Assembly: GCF_042680805.1 (NCBI RefSeq)
Contig: NZ_JBHUEM010000004.1
Location: 75,877 to 139,876, forward strand
Direction of reading: 5' to 3'
Source of the DNA: Bacillus_CJ salitolerans
GTDB lineage: Bacteria > Bacillota > Bacilli > Bacillales > SA4
Length of the DNA: 64,000 nt
The notes under the pieces are model-generated. The model saw nothing but the letters and a program-made list of their open reading frames with translations, did not search any database and was not told where the DNA came from. Each line of letters opens with the position of its first letter. The first letter of the stretch is position 1. Positions 9,174 to 17,657 of the stretch are shown here, one piece after another. The position numbers were made by a program, and so were the translations under genes.

Positions 9174-10517
9174 TTAATTACAGCTCGTAAAAGGGCCTCT
9201 ACTCCCGTTTAATAAACTACTTGATGATAACAGAGTACCACATCGTTTTGCATTTGAAGGGATAGTTGATGCATTTTTGTTAACAAACATATTGTCAACA
9301 TAAATGATTCCCACGTTAGGTTCAAGTGTAAATGTTATCAAGCCACTATTCTTTTTCTGACTGTAGCTTTCCGAGTAATCAGCATAAATATTTTTAGACG
9401 CTGTAACGGATACATTACTCTCAGCGATAAGAGTTGTGTTTTCCATATAAACATTACCATCTTTCGCTGTAATCGTTACATCACTAAAGATACTATTACT
9501 ACTATCTTCCAGTCTCGTTCCTGAAATAAGAATATCCCCACCATTAGCTGTTAAGATTAACCCTTGATTTTGAGAACCGTTACCTGAGGAAGTAAGTGAT
9601 ACTCCTTCTTCAATTGTGATACCATTTTCAGCAGTAAACTCAATATATTCTCCATTTGGAGCAGTATAGGTTCCAACTTCACTCTTTACGATAATTTTAT
9701 CAGCTGTCGTAATAGTAGGCTGAATTAATACTACTGTTTGAGTACCATCAGGCTCTTCGATTAAGACATATCCATCATCGATTGGTGCGGATGCAGCAAG
9801 TACGGTAGTTGATGTCGCATTACTTACAAGTTTTCCTGATGATTTTGCGGTTGCTGAGAACACGTCACCCTCATATAACGGTCTGTATAATGTTAACGAG
9901 AAATTTCCGTCGACAGTTGCTTGTACAGAGTATATATTTCCATCTCTTTTATCTGTAATAGTTACAGTAGAGCTAGGCTCTGCTGTTCCAGTAATATAGT
10001 TTGGAGAGGTTGTGGTTGCAGTTTGTAAACTAAGCACAGGTGTGTCTGTTTTTTCAGTAATGGGACTAGGTGTTACTGCCTTTGTCATCACTTTTTTATT
10101 AAAGAATCTTTCTCCGCTGTCCTTTTGGCGGTTTTGATTATGATCTCCAGTAATCGCTTCAACGACTACTACATAATCGTCACTCGAAGTCATATCTGAA
10201 TAAGTCAGATAACGATTTGTGTATTCAGCAGCAAGGGAAGAAGGTACTGCGTACTGATAATAGTCGATGCTTTCTCCATTAGGCAAAGTAATGGGTAGGT
10301 ACCCATAGTTTGTCTGAAACGTATCTGGGGATTGAATGTATGTTTGCATTCCTGATACTGCCAGATTATACGCTAATTTTTCATACTCATTTCGAGTATC
10401 ATTCGCACTCATTGTAGTTGTATATGAAAAAATAATAGGCAATGTGATCGCTAATACAGCAAATATAAGTAGAACATATATAAGGGCAGACCCATCTTCG
10501 TTTTGAAGGGCTTTCAT
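9174..10517 (-). CDS. Large PilX-like pilus protein with Ig-like and beta-repeat regions
   Basis: The 447 residues begin with a PilX-type N terminus (NEDGSALIYVLLIFAVLAIT), a single hydrophobic helix without Glu5. A calcium-loop-like segment GDHNQNRQKDSGE (Asp125, Asn127, Asn129, Asp133, Glu136) is followed by an Ig-like domain (about 158-240, TGTAEPSSTVTI...) and a beta-repeat region resembling haemagglutinin filament repeats (about 270-380). Its only cysteines are Cys426 and Cys446, probably a C-terminal disulfide. The start follows GGAGGG. It is transcribed against its neighbours, between the minor prepilins and pilB. It is probably a tip or adhesive subunit; that role is inferred. Confidence 0.75.
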   Translation of the reverse strand: MKALQNEDGSALIYVLLIFAVLAITLPIIFSYTTTMSANDTRNEYEKLAYNLAVSGMQTYIQSPDTFQTNYGYLPITLPNGESIDYYQYAVPSSLAAEYTNRYLTYSDMTSSDDYVVVVEAITGDHNQNRQKDSGERFFNKKVMTKAVTPSPITEKTDTPVLSLQTATTTSPNYITGTAEPSSTVTITDKRDGNIYSVQATVDGNFSLTLYRPLYEGDVFSATAKSSGKLVSNATSTTVLAASAPIDDGYVLIEEPDGTQTVVLIQPTITTADKIIVKSEVGTYTAPNGEYIEFTAENGITIEEGVSLTSSGNGSQNQGLILTANGGDILISGTRLEDSSNSIFSDVTITAKDGNVYMENTTLIAESNVSVTASKNIYADYSESYSQKKNSGLITFTLEPNVGIIYVDNMFVNKNASTIPSNAKRCGTLLSSSSLLNGSRGPFTSCN

Positions 10518-10690
10518 TAACTCCCTCCTCTCTTGTTACCTATATTATACTACATCTCACTTTTGGTGAGGAATGATTTGTCATATAACAGTGTATTTCA
10601 CAATAGATCAGAATTTAATATAATAAGATTATGCTAGACTATAAAACGATCATAATTTAGTGTTGTGTGTAGGATAAAGGGAGTGGGAAA

Positions 10691-12328
10691 ATGGTAGGAA
10701 AACGAAAGAGGTTGGGTAACCTACTAGTAGAGGCTGGTTTGATTACAGATAATCAATTGCAGGATGCTTTAAATACAAAAAAAGAAGGGCAAAAACTAGG
10801 AGACTCCCTACTAGAAAAAGGATTTATTTCCGAGCAACAACTGATAGAAGTACTTGAATTTCAGCTCGGGATTCCTCATATATCCTTGTACAAATACCCT
10901 ATTGATACAAGCTTAATGAACATCGTACCAAAGGATGTCGCACGTCGTAATCTGCTTATCCCCATTAAGAAAGAAGGAAACCAGCTAACAGTTGCGATGA
11001 ATGATCCCATGGATTATTATGCAGTGGATGATTTACGTTTATCAACTGGCTTTCAAATTTCTCAAGTGATTGCCACGAGAGATGAGATTCTCTCGGCCAT
11101 TAATAAGTATTATAACAATGAGGAATTTCCAGAGGACTTTGATGTAAATGATGGAGATCAAGATGGTGAGAACGCACCTGCTATTCGTCTAGTAAATCAA
11201 ATTCTAGCAAGTGGTATCCAGCAAAAAGCGAGTGATATTCACATTGATCCACAGGAAACGAATCTTCTTGTACGTTACCGCGTTGATGGACTTTTAAAAA
11301 CAGAACGCACTCTGCCAAAATCTATCCAAAACGTATTAATAGCACGTATTAAAATCATGGCTAATTTAAATATTACCGAGACTAGACTACCTCAGGATGG
11401 ACGAATAAAAGTAGAATTAGAATATGCTACTGTTGACCTACGTATTGCCATTCTACCAACAATCTTTGGGGAAAAAATAGTAATCCGTATATTAGACTTA
11501 AGTAACGCCTTAAATAAACTTTCACAATTAGGCTTTAACAAGATAAACTTGCAAAGATTTGTAAAGCTAATTGAACGACCATCTGGTATGGTACTGATTA
11601 CGGGTCCAACAGGATCAGGGAAATCATCTACCCTATATTCAGCCCTTAACCACCTAAACACAGAGGAAGTAAATATTATTACCATTGAGGACCCGGTTGA
11701 ATATCAAATTCAAGGAATCAATCAAGTCCAGGTAGGCCATACGATTGGTTTGACGTTTGCAAATGGGTTACGATCTATTTTACGTCAGGACCCAAACATT
11801 GTCATGGTCGGGGAAATAAGAGATGTTGAAACAGCTGAAATTGCTGTTCGTGCTTCGTTAACCGGTCATGTTGTTCTAAGCACGATGCATACAAATAGTG
11901 CGATTGGAACGATTCCGAGACTGGTCGATATGGGAATCGAGCCATTTCTTGTTGTTTCGTCTCTATCTGGCATTGTTGCACAGCGTCTAGTACGAAAAAT
12001 TTGTCAGGAATGTAAAGAAGAACTGATGCCTTCAGAAATGGAACATGATGTATTTCAAAAACGGGGGCTAAAAGTCGACCACGTGTATAGAGGCAATGGT
12101 TGCAAGGCTTGTCATGAAACTGGGTATAAAGGTAGAATTGCCCTACATGAAGTGCTCGTCATTGACGATAAAATAAGAAATATGATGATGAACAATAATT
12201 CAATACATGCAATTAGAGATTATGCACTTAAAAATGGCATGATATTTCTGATAGATGATGGTCTCTTAAAAGTAAAACAAGGATTAACGACAGTTGAGGA
12301 AGTACTGAGAGTTGCGCTAAGTGAGTAG
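10691..12328 (+). CDS. pilB: Type IV pilus assembly ATPase PilB with MshEN-type N terminus
   Basis: Hexameric cytoplasmic ATPase that powers pilus extension. The 545 residues contain two N-terminal MshEN-like motifs (residues 7-30 and 35-58; RLG..LV..GLI and LG..LL..GFI patterns), the family's c-di-GMP-binding element, then the T2SSE ATPase. Walker A GPTGSGKS is at 305-312, the Walker B/Asp-box region LRQDPNIVMVGEIRD follows, and a four-Cys zinc site is formed by Cys438, 441, 471 and 474. Start ATG 10691 follows GGGAG. It is the first gene of the pilB-T-C set, separated from pilT by 12 bases. The zinc site and MshEN region argue for PilB rather than a competence ComGA. Confidence 0.94.
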   Translation: MVGKRKRLGNLLVEAGLITDNQLQDALNTKKEGQKLGDSLLEKGFISEQQLIEVLEFQLGIPHISLYKYPIDTSLMNIVPKDVARRNLLIPIKKEGNQLTVAMNDPMDYYAVDDLRLSTGFQISQVIATRDEILSAINKYYNNEEFPEDFDVNDGDQDGENAPAIRLVNQILASGIQQKASDIHIDPQETNLLVRYRVDGLLKTERTLPKSIQNVLIARIKIMANLNITETRLPQDGRIKVELEYATVDLRIAILPTIFGEKIVIRILDLSNALNKLSQLGFNKINLQRFVKLIERPSGMVLITGPTGSGKSSTLYSALNHLNTEEVNIITIEDPVEYQIQGINQVQVGHTIGLTFANGLRSILRQDPNIVMVGEIRDVETAEIAVRASLTGHVVLSTMHTNSAIGTIPRLVDMGIEPFLVVSSLSGIVAQRLVRKICQECKEELMPSEMEHDVFQKRGLKVDHVYRGNGCKACHETGYKGRIALHEVLVIDDKIRNMMMNNNSIHAIRDYALKNGMIFLIDDGLLKVKQGLTTVEEVLRVALSE

Positions 12329-12340
12329 GAGGTGATAGCG

Positions 12341-13381
12341 TTGAAGGAGAGGTTAGATCATATATTGCAAGCAGCATTTGAACTAGAAGCGTCAGACATT
12401 CACTTAACTGTTGGAGTTGCTCCCATATTGAGAATAAATGGCGACTTAAAGCAGTATGGCAAAGAAGCGCTTAAACCTGAAGATACAGAGAACATGGCTA
12501 AGTCAATCGTACCAGAGGACCTTTGGGTGTCATTCCTTGATAAAGGAGAATTAGATTTCTCATACGGAATACCGGGGGTTTCTCGCTTTCGTGTCAACAC
12601 ATATAAACAACGTTCCTGCATTAGTTTAGCAATACGTGTTGTACCCACACAAATCCCGACGCTTGAAGATTTAAAATTGCCAGAAGTACTCACAGACATA
12701 GCGGCGAAACATCAAGGGCTCATATTAGTGACAGGACCAACTGGAAGTGGTAAATCAACAACACTTGCGGCGATGATTGATTTTATGAACCGAAATATGA
12801 GACGGCATATTATCACCTTAGAGGATCCGATTGAGTATATTCATAAGCACAGGCAATGTATTATCGACCAGCGTGAGGTTGGCTTTGATACAAAAAACTT
12901 TTCAAATGGGCTTAGGGCCTGCTTACGTCAGGATCCAGACGTGATACTAGTTGGAGAAATGCGCGATTTAGAAACGATTTCGACTGCTATAACAGCTGCA
13001 GAAACAGGGCATTTAGTATTGGGAACACTTCATACAACAAATGCGCCAGCTACAATTGATCGTATCATTGATGTGTTCCCTCCGAATCAACAGCCGCAGG
13101 TAAGAATCCAGCTTGCAGCGACGTTAGCAGCGGTCATTTCACAGCGTTTATTACCAACAGCTGATCGAAAAGGTAGAGTAAACGTAAATGAAATCTTAAT
13201 CAATAACTCAGCGATAAAAAATTTAATTAGAAACGAAAAAATCCACCAAGTTCATAGTGTCATGCAAACAAGCCGCTCTCTAGGGATGCATACACTTGAT
13301 ATGTCAGTGAGAGACTTGCTTGAGCAAAAAATTATAACGAGAGAGACAGCTGCTCCTTATTTACAGGAGAGTGGAGCATAG
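12341..13381 (+). CDS. pilT: Pilus retraction ATPase PilT
   Basis: ATPase that disassembles the pilus and drives retraction. The protein has 346 residues with Walker A GPTGSGKS at 132-139, an Asp box and Walker B (LRQDPDVILVGEMRDLET), the His box (AETGHLVLGTLHT), and near the C terminus AIKNLIRN, which corresponds to the PilT AIRNLIRE signature. This marks PilT rather than a second PilB. TTG 12341 is chosen because a perfect AGGAGGTGAT (12327-12336) lies at ideal spacing; a GTG at 12332 is inside that site. The stop codon abuts the pilC start. Presence of PilT suggests twitching-type motility or pilus-mediated uptake. Confidence 0.94.
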   Translation: MKERLDHILQAAFELEASDIHLTVGVAPILRINGDLKQYGKEALKPEDTENMAKSIVPEDLWVSFLDKGELDFSYGIPGVSRFRVNTYKQRSCISLAIRVVPTQIPTLEDLKLPEVLTDIAAKHQGLILVTGPTGSGKSTTLAAMIDFMNRNMRRHIITLEDPIEYIHKHRQCIIDQREVGFDTKNFSNGLRACLRQDPDVILVGEMRDLETISTAITAAETGHLVLGTLHTTNAPATIDRIIDVFPPNQQPQVRIQLAATLAAVISQRLLPTADRKGRVNVNEILINNSAIKNLIRNEKIHQVHSVMQTSRSLGMHTLDMSVRDLLEQKIITRETAAPYLQESGA

Positions 13382-14590
13382 ATGCCATTATTTAAATATC
13401 AAGGAAGAGATAAACGTGGCCGTAAAGTAGCTGGGCGAGTTCAAAGTGACACAAAGCGTGAAGCTATTGCAACATTGCGTGAAGAAGGTGTTGCTGTATT
13501 AAAAATTGACGAGATAAAAGGCATACTTTACCAGGAAATCAAGCTCGTTCAGGACAAAGTAAAGCTCAAGGATTTTGTCATCTACGTACGACAATTTTCA
13601 ACCTTATTGAAAGCGGGTATTTCAGTAGTTGATGCTACTCATATTCTTTCCCAGCAAACAAGTAGTAAGGTTTTAAAAAAATCACTATTTGATATTGAAG
13701 AAGGTTTAAGAGGTGGTAATGCTTTTACAGACGCTGCTGAAAAACACCGAAAGATCTTCCCACCCCTATTTCTTAATATGATGAAGGCAGGGGAGATTGG
13801 TGGAAATGTGGATGAAATTTTGGATAGACTTGCAGACTATTATGAGAAACAAAATAAGCTAAGACAAAAAGTGAAATCAGCTATGACCTATCCCATTGCA
13901 GTTGGAAGTATTGCGATCGTAATTGTTGTATTCATGCTTACATTCGTCGTCCCGACTTTCGTTGATATGTTTTCCTCATTCGGAGCAGATCTGCCTGCTA
14001 TTACAAGATTTGTGCTAGGGTTGTCAGCATTTTTTACCAAGTTTTGGTGGCTGTTGATAATACTTCTATTTGGATCGTATTTAGGAATTGTTGTTGCCTT
14101 AAATAATAAAGCCTCTAGGTATTATATAGATTATTTTATTTTACGTGTCCCAATCTTTGGTCCTTTGTTTCAAAAATCAGCTTTAGCTAGAATGACGAGG
14201 ACGTTAAGCTCATTATTTGCAAGCTCTGTTCCAATATTACAAGCAATTTCGATAGTAGAACGTATCATTGGGAATGAAGTGATTGCAAGAGTCATTAAGA
14301 AATCAAGAATTTCGTTAGAGCAGGGAAAACCTTTAGCAGAGCCAATGAAGGAACACTGGGTATTCCCACCACTCGTCAGTCAAATGGTTGCAGTCGGTGA
14401 AAAAACGGGTTCACTCGATGTCATGCTAGACAAGATAGCCGATTACTATGAGTCGGAAGTAGAAGCGACTACTGATCAAATTAAGTCACTCATTGAACCA
14501 ATGATGATCATCTTCTTAGCAGTCATTGTTGGAGGAATTGTTGCTTCCATTGCTGTACCTATGTTCAGTATTTTCGAAAATATTGGGTAA
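13382..14590 (+). CDS. pilC: Inner-membrane pilus platform protein PilC
   Basis: Polytopic platform protein that couples PilB/PilT to pilin polymerisation. The 402 residues contain two T2SSF domains (about 65-190 and 265-395), each with a GE.G(G/S) motif: GEIGGNVDEIL and GEKTGSLDVML. Three main membrane spans are visible (about 168-195, 217-240 and 372-397). ATG 13382 starts directly after the pilT stop, with a GGAG site inside pilT, so the two are translationally coupled. Sequence and length are typical of PilC/GspF; ComGB is shorter. Confidence 0.94.
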   Translation: MPLFKYQGRDKRGRKVAGRVQSDTKREAIATLREEGVAVLKIDEIKGILYQEIKLVQDKVKLKDFVIYVRQFSTLLKAGISVVDATHILSQQTSSKVLKKSLFDIEEGLRGGNAFTDAAEKHRKIFPPLFLNMMKAGEIGGNVDEILDRLADYYEKQNKLRQKVKSAMTYPIAVGSIAIVIVVFMLTFVVPTFVDMFSSFGADLPAITRFVLGLSAFFTKFWWLLIILLFGSYLGIVVALNNKASRYYIDYFILRVPIFGPLFQKSALARMTRTLSSLFASSVPILQAISIVERIIGNEVIARVIKKSRISLEQGKPLAEPMKEHWVFPPLVSQMVAVGEKTGSLDVMLDKIADYYESEVEATTDQIKSLIEPMMIIFLAVIVGGIVASIAVPMFSIFENIG

Positions 14591-14646
14591 CAAGTAAGGG
14601 AAAAATTATAAAAATTTATGAAAGTTTAATAGAATTTGTAATAGAA

Positions 14647-14662
14647 TAGTATTATAATACTA
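14647..14662. promoter_or_regulatory. 16-bp palindrome overlapping a candidate pilA -10 box
   Basis: The 16 bases TAGTATTATAATACTA form a perfect palindrome that contains TATAAT (14653-14658). TAGAAT (14630-14635) lies 17 bases upstream as a weak -35. A separate promoter for the major pilin is likely, and the palindrome could bind a regulator; both are inferences. Confidence 0.45.
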
Positions 14663-14762
14663 GTATATGTAAGACAAATTTCAACATTTTTTTTACTTTG
14701 TGAATACCGACATCTTAAGATCTACAAAAACATACGATAGATAGTGAAGGAGTGGAGAAATC

Positions 14763-15236
14763 ATGATGAAGAAGATTAAAGATTTCATGAAGAAGTGGAA
14801 AGAACAAGCTGGTTTAACGCTTGTTGAGTTATTAGCAGTTATTGTTATTTTAGGTATTATTGCAGGTATTGCGGTTCCGAGTATTGGTGGGATTATTGAG
14901 AATAGTAAAAAGGATGCTCATATTTCAAATGCTATCATGCTGGCTAATGCTGCAAAATTAGCTAATATTGATCGTTCGACAGCAGGAAGTGATAGTATAT
15001 ATACTATCACGGAACTTAATACAGGTGGATATCTAGAAGGAACCCCTCCAAGTCCAGGGAATGCTGGCGAATATGATCCTGCTAATTCAAAAGTCGAAAT
15101 AGCTGAAAGTTCTGGAGTAGTGACTTATACAATTACTTTACAAGACACGACAGCTACTCCACATATATATATAAATGGAGAACTTTTATCAGCTCTTCAA
15201 GCTGATGGTGCAAGAGCACTAGTAGTACTTGAATAA
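14763..15236 (+). CDS. pilA: Major type IV prepilin PilA
   Basis: Probable main structural subunit of the pilus, 157 residues. A basic leader ending in Gly precedes LTLVELLAVIVILGIIAGIA, giving cleavage between Gly and Leu and Glu at mature position 5. The globular part is small (about 100 residues) with no Cys. The start is ATG 14763, with AAGGAG upstream; ATG 14766 is an equal alternative. It has its own 172-base leader with a candidate promoter and a downstream hairpin, fitting a highly expressed single gene inside the cluster. Confidence 0.92.
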   Translation: MMKKIKDFMKKWKEQAGLTLVELLAVIVILGIIAGIAVPSIGGIIENSKKDAHISNAIMLANAAKLANIDRSTAGSDSIYTITELNTGGYLEGTPPSPGNAGEYDPANSKVEIAESSGVVTYTITLQDTTATPHIYINGELLSALQADGARALVVLE

Positions 15237-15245
15237 TATTAATTG

Positions 15246-15277
15246 AAAAATATTCCACGCAGTGGAATATTTTTTTT
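15246..15277 (+). terminator. Terminator between pilA and pilD
   Basis: A 13-bp perfect stem, 15246-15258/15262-15274, with a 3-base loop runs into a T tract to 15277, 15 bases before the pilD start. It would make pilA mRNA far more abundant than pilD-O mRNA. Confidence 0.8.
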
Positions 15278-15291
15278 GAAGGAGTAAATTT

Positions 15292-16053
15292 ATGACTCTA
15301 TTATATATATATTCATCTATTATTGGAATTATTTTGGGGTCTTTTTTCAATGTTGTGGGATTAAGAATCCCCAAAAACGAATCCATCATCACCCCTAGAT
15401 CCCACTGCACGTCCTGTCAGCGAACTTTAACGACTCTTGAACTTATTCCAGTATTCTCTTACCTCTTTCTCAGAGGGAAATGTAAAACATGTGGAACGAA
15501 AGTCTCTCCTCTTTATCCTATTATGGAGCTCTTGACTGGAGTACTGTTCCTCTTATCTGCATTATGGTTTGGCTTTACACCAGAATTAATCGTTGCACTT
15601 TGTTTCATCTCATTATTGATCATCATTACAGTTTCTGACATTGCTTATATGCTCATCCCAAATAAAATCCTATTATTCTTTTTACCGGTACTTATCATGT
15701 TAAGAATATTTATACCGTTAGATCCATGGTGGGACCCATTAGCGGGAGCATTCACAGGCTTTGGTCTTTTACTGTTAATTGCGATTGTGACAAAAGGAAA
15801 CGGTATGGGATTTGGAGATGTAAAGTTATTTTTTGTAATTGGGATTGTGCTAGGTGTTCAAAATGTACTACTTACCTTTTTCCTAGCTTCTCTACTAGGG
15901 GCTGTTATTGGGGGGATTGCCTTGCTTGCCAAGGTGATTAAGCGGAAGCAGCCGATTCCTTTCGGACCATTTATCGCGTTGGGAGCAATTATCTCTTATT
16001 ATTTTGGCGATAATATTGTAGAATGGTATATAAATTGGATTGCTTTGATTTGA
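15292..16053 (+). CDS. pilD: Prepilin peptidase / N-methyltransferase PilD
   Basis: Membrane aspartyl protease that removes prepilin leaders and methylates the new N terminus. The 253 residues contain the two Cys pairs of the zinc loop (CTSC about residues 39-42 and CKTC about 64-67), both catalytic aspartates (SDIAYMLIPN and the GxGD motif GMGFGDVKL) and about eight membrane segments. ATG 15292 follows GAAGGAG. It sits at the syntenic position of B. subtilis comC, so this enzyme may also serve competence pseudopilins if ComG genes exist elsewhere. Confidence 0.95.
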   Translation: MTLLYIYSSIIGIILGSFFNVVGLRIPKNESIITPRSHCTSCQRTLTTLELIPVFSYLFLRGKCKTCGTKVSPLYPIMELLTGVLFLLSALWFGFTPELIVALCFISLLIIITVSDIAYMLIPNKILLFFLPVLIMLRIFIPLDPWWDPLAGAFTGFGLLLLIAIVTKGNGMGFGDVKLFFVIGIVLGVQNVLLTFFLASLLGAVIGGIALLAKVIKRKQPIPFGPFIALGAIISYYFGDNIVEWYINWIALI

Positions 16054-16075
16054 TGAATTGTCGGTGGTGAATGAA

Positions 16076-17047
16076 GTGAGAAAAGGCCAACAAGTTAGTC
16101 TAGTAATAAAAGATCATGTAATTCGCTATGTGCAATTTAAAAACAGCCAAAAGGGACTCATTTATAAATCATATGGAGAACGTTATTTACCAGCCGGAAT
16201 TATTGATGAAGGTAAAATTGTTGAACGTGACACATTTATGATGATTTTAGAAGAATGTGTAAACGACTGGAAAATAAAAGGGAAACCTCTTTTATTCACT
16301 GTTCCAGATAACTCGGTTGTGATACGTAAGGTACAAATAGATGAGGAAATTCCAGATGAAGAAGTAAAGGGTCATTTATATTTAGAGTTAGGCGAAACAC
16401 TGCACCTACCTTTTGATGAACCATATTTTGATACTAGTATTGTAGGTAGACATGGAGGAAAAAAGGAAGTTATTTTAGTTGCAGCTCCTGAACAAATAGT
16501 CAATGAGTATCAAGATTTACTTGAAGAGGCTAAAGTAAAACCTGTCGTCGCAGATTTATCTTCACTTTCCCTTTACCGATTATATTATCATCTTGATCTT
16601 GCACACCCAGAAGATCATTTATTATCTCTTCAGCTCTCAATTAACTCAATGAATATTACGATTTTCTATCAGCATATTCCGATTTTCACAAGACATGTTC
16701 GCTTAAATATTGAAAATGGCACATGGGAATTGAAGCGAGACTTTGAAAAAGAAGAGGTTTTGTTTTGGAAAGGTGATAGACATGAAGTGGACATGCAGCT
16801 TACTGATACAGTAACTGAGCTTGAAAGGATTATGAACTTTTATAGGTTCTCTCTCTCTAAAGGAAAATCACAAATTACAAAGCTACTTATTACGGGTGAT
16901 CATCCTGATTTACTTTGGTTTATTGCAAAATGTAAAGAGTCATTTGATACGCCCATACAAACCATGCAAGACCGTGAAATTTATTTGAAAAATGGAAACG
17001 GGATTCCATCAAGATTTAATGAAATCGTTGGGCTTTCATTAAAATAG
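16076..17047 (+). CDS. pilM: Pilus assembly protein PilM
   Basis: Actin-like cytoplasmic protein that binds the N terminus of PilN and links the PilNO frame to the motor. With the chosen start it has 323 residues and the PilM fold signatures: an early beta strand with KDHVIRYV, a nucleotide-site-like LITGDHP segment and the C-terminal NEIVGLSL end. GTG 16076 is preferred because GGTGGTGA lies eight bases upstream; an in-frame TTG at 16058 would add six residues. It follows pilD by 22 bases and precedes pilN by 10, so they are one operon. Confidence 0.88.
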   Translation: MRKGQQVSLVIKDHVIRYVQFKNSQKGLIYKSYGERYLPAGIIDEGKIVERDTFMMILEECVNDWKIKGKPLLFTVPDNSVVIRKVQIDEEIPDEEVKGHLYLELGETLHLPFDEPYFDTSIVGRHGGKKEVILVAAPEQIVNEYQDLLEEAKVKPVVADLSSLSLYRLYYHLDLAHPEDHLLSLQLSINSMNITIFYQHIPIFTRHVRLNIENGTWELKRDFEKEEVLFWKGDRHEVDMQLTDTVTELERIMNFYRFSLSKGKSQITKLLITGDHPDLLWFIAKCKESFDTPIQTMQDREIYLKNGNGIPSRFNEIVGLSLK

Positions 17048-17057
17048 AGGTGCAGCA

Positions 17058-17657
17058 ATGTTAGTAGATATAAACCTATTACCCGAAAAACAGAAGAGGA
17101 ATTTTGCATTATATGTTGTGCTTTTCTTTGTGTTGACTGCAAGCATCATCGGGGCAATCATTTTTTATCTACAATATCAGCACAATACACAACAAGTGAA
17201 AATTATTCAACAGCAAATTCAAGATACCAAAATGCTGCGTACGGTTCAGGAGAAAAAACTGACAGACTATGCTTCCTCATCAGCAGTTGCAGAGCTGGAA
17301 ACAGCGATTAACTGGACACAGGAACTACCGATTCCAACTGTATTCTTAATGAGACATTTATCAGCCCTTTTACCGGAGCGAGGCTATATGTTGAATTTTA
17401 GTTATACGGATGACGGGAGTGTAAATCTAACCGTTCAGTTTGATACTAGCCGTGAAGCGGCTTATTACTTGAAGAGCTTAAAAGATTCGGAATTCATTGA
17501 CACTGTTAATTTAACGAGTCTTGTCACAAGTGCAGCAGATGATGAACCAGAAGTGAAAGAGCTAGTTAGTGTATTATTACCACGTTATATAGGGGAATTT
17601 CAAATCCAGCTGAATAAAAGCGCATTACGGGATGCGGATAATAAGGAGGCAAAATGA
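17058..17657 (+). CDS. pilN: Pilus assembly protein PilN
   Basis: Bitopic membrane protein of the PilMNO alignment complex. The 199 residues begin with MLVDINLLPEKQK, the conserved PilN peptide (INLLP) that docks into PilM, followed by one membrane span (about 17-38), a coiled-coil-like segment (40-85) and a small ferredoxin-like domain. Length and order are normal for PilN. The start follows GAGGTG, and the end overlaps the first codons of the next gene. Confidence 0.9.
   Translation: MLVDINLLPEKQKRNFALYVVLFFVLTASIIGAIIFYLQYQHNTQQVKIIQQQIQDTKMLRTVQEKKLTDYASSSAVAELETAINWTQELPIPTVFLMRHLSALLPERGYMLNFSYTDDGSVNLTVQFDTSREAAYYLKSLKDSEFIDTVNLTSLVTSAADDEPEVKELVSVLLPRYIGEFQIQLNKSALRDADNKEAK

Noticed and set aside
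14591..14762. c-di-GMP riboswitch upstream of pilA
   Set aside because: Clostridial pilA leaders can carry one, but the conserved GEMM core bases were not found; only the palindrome and an AT-rich leader are present.
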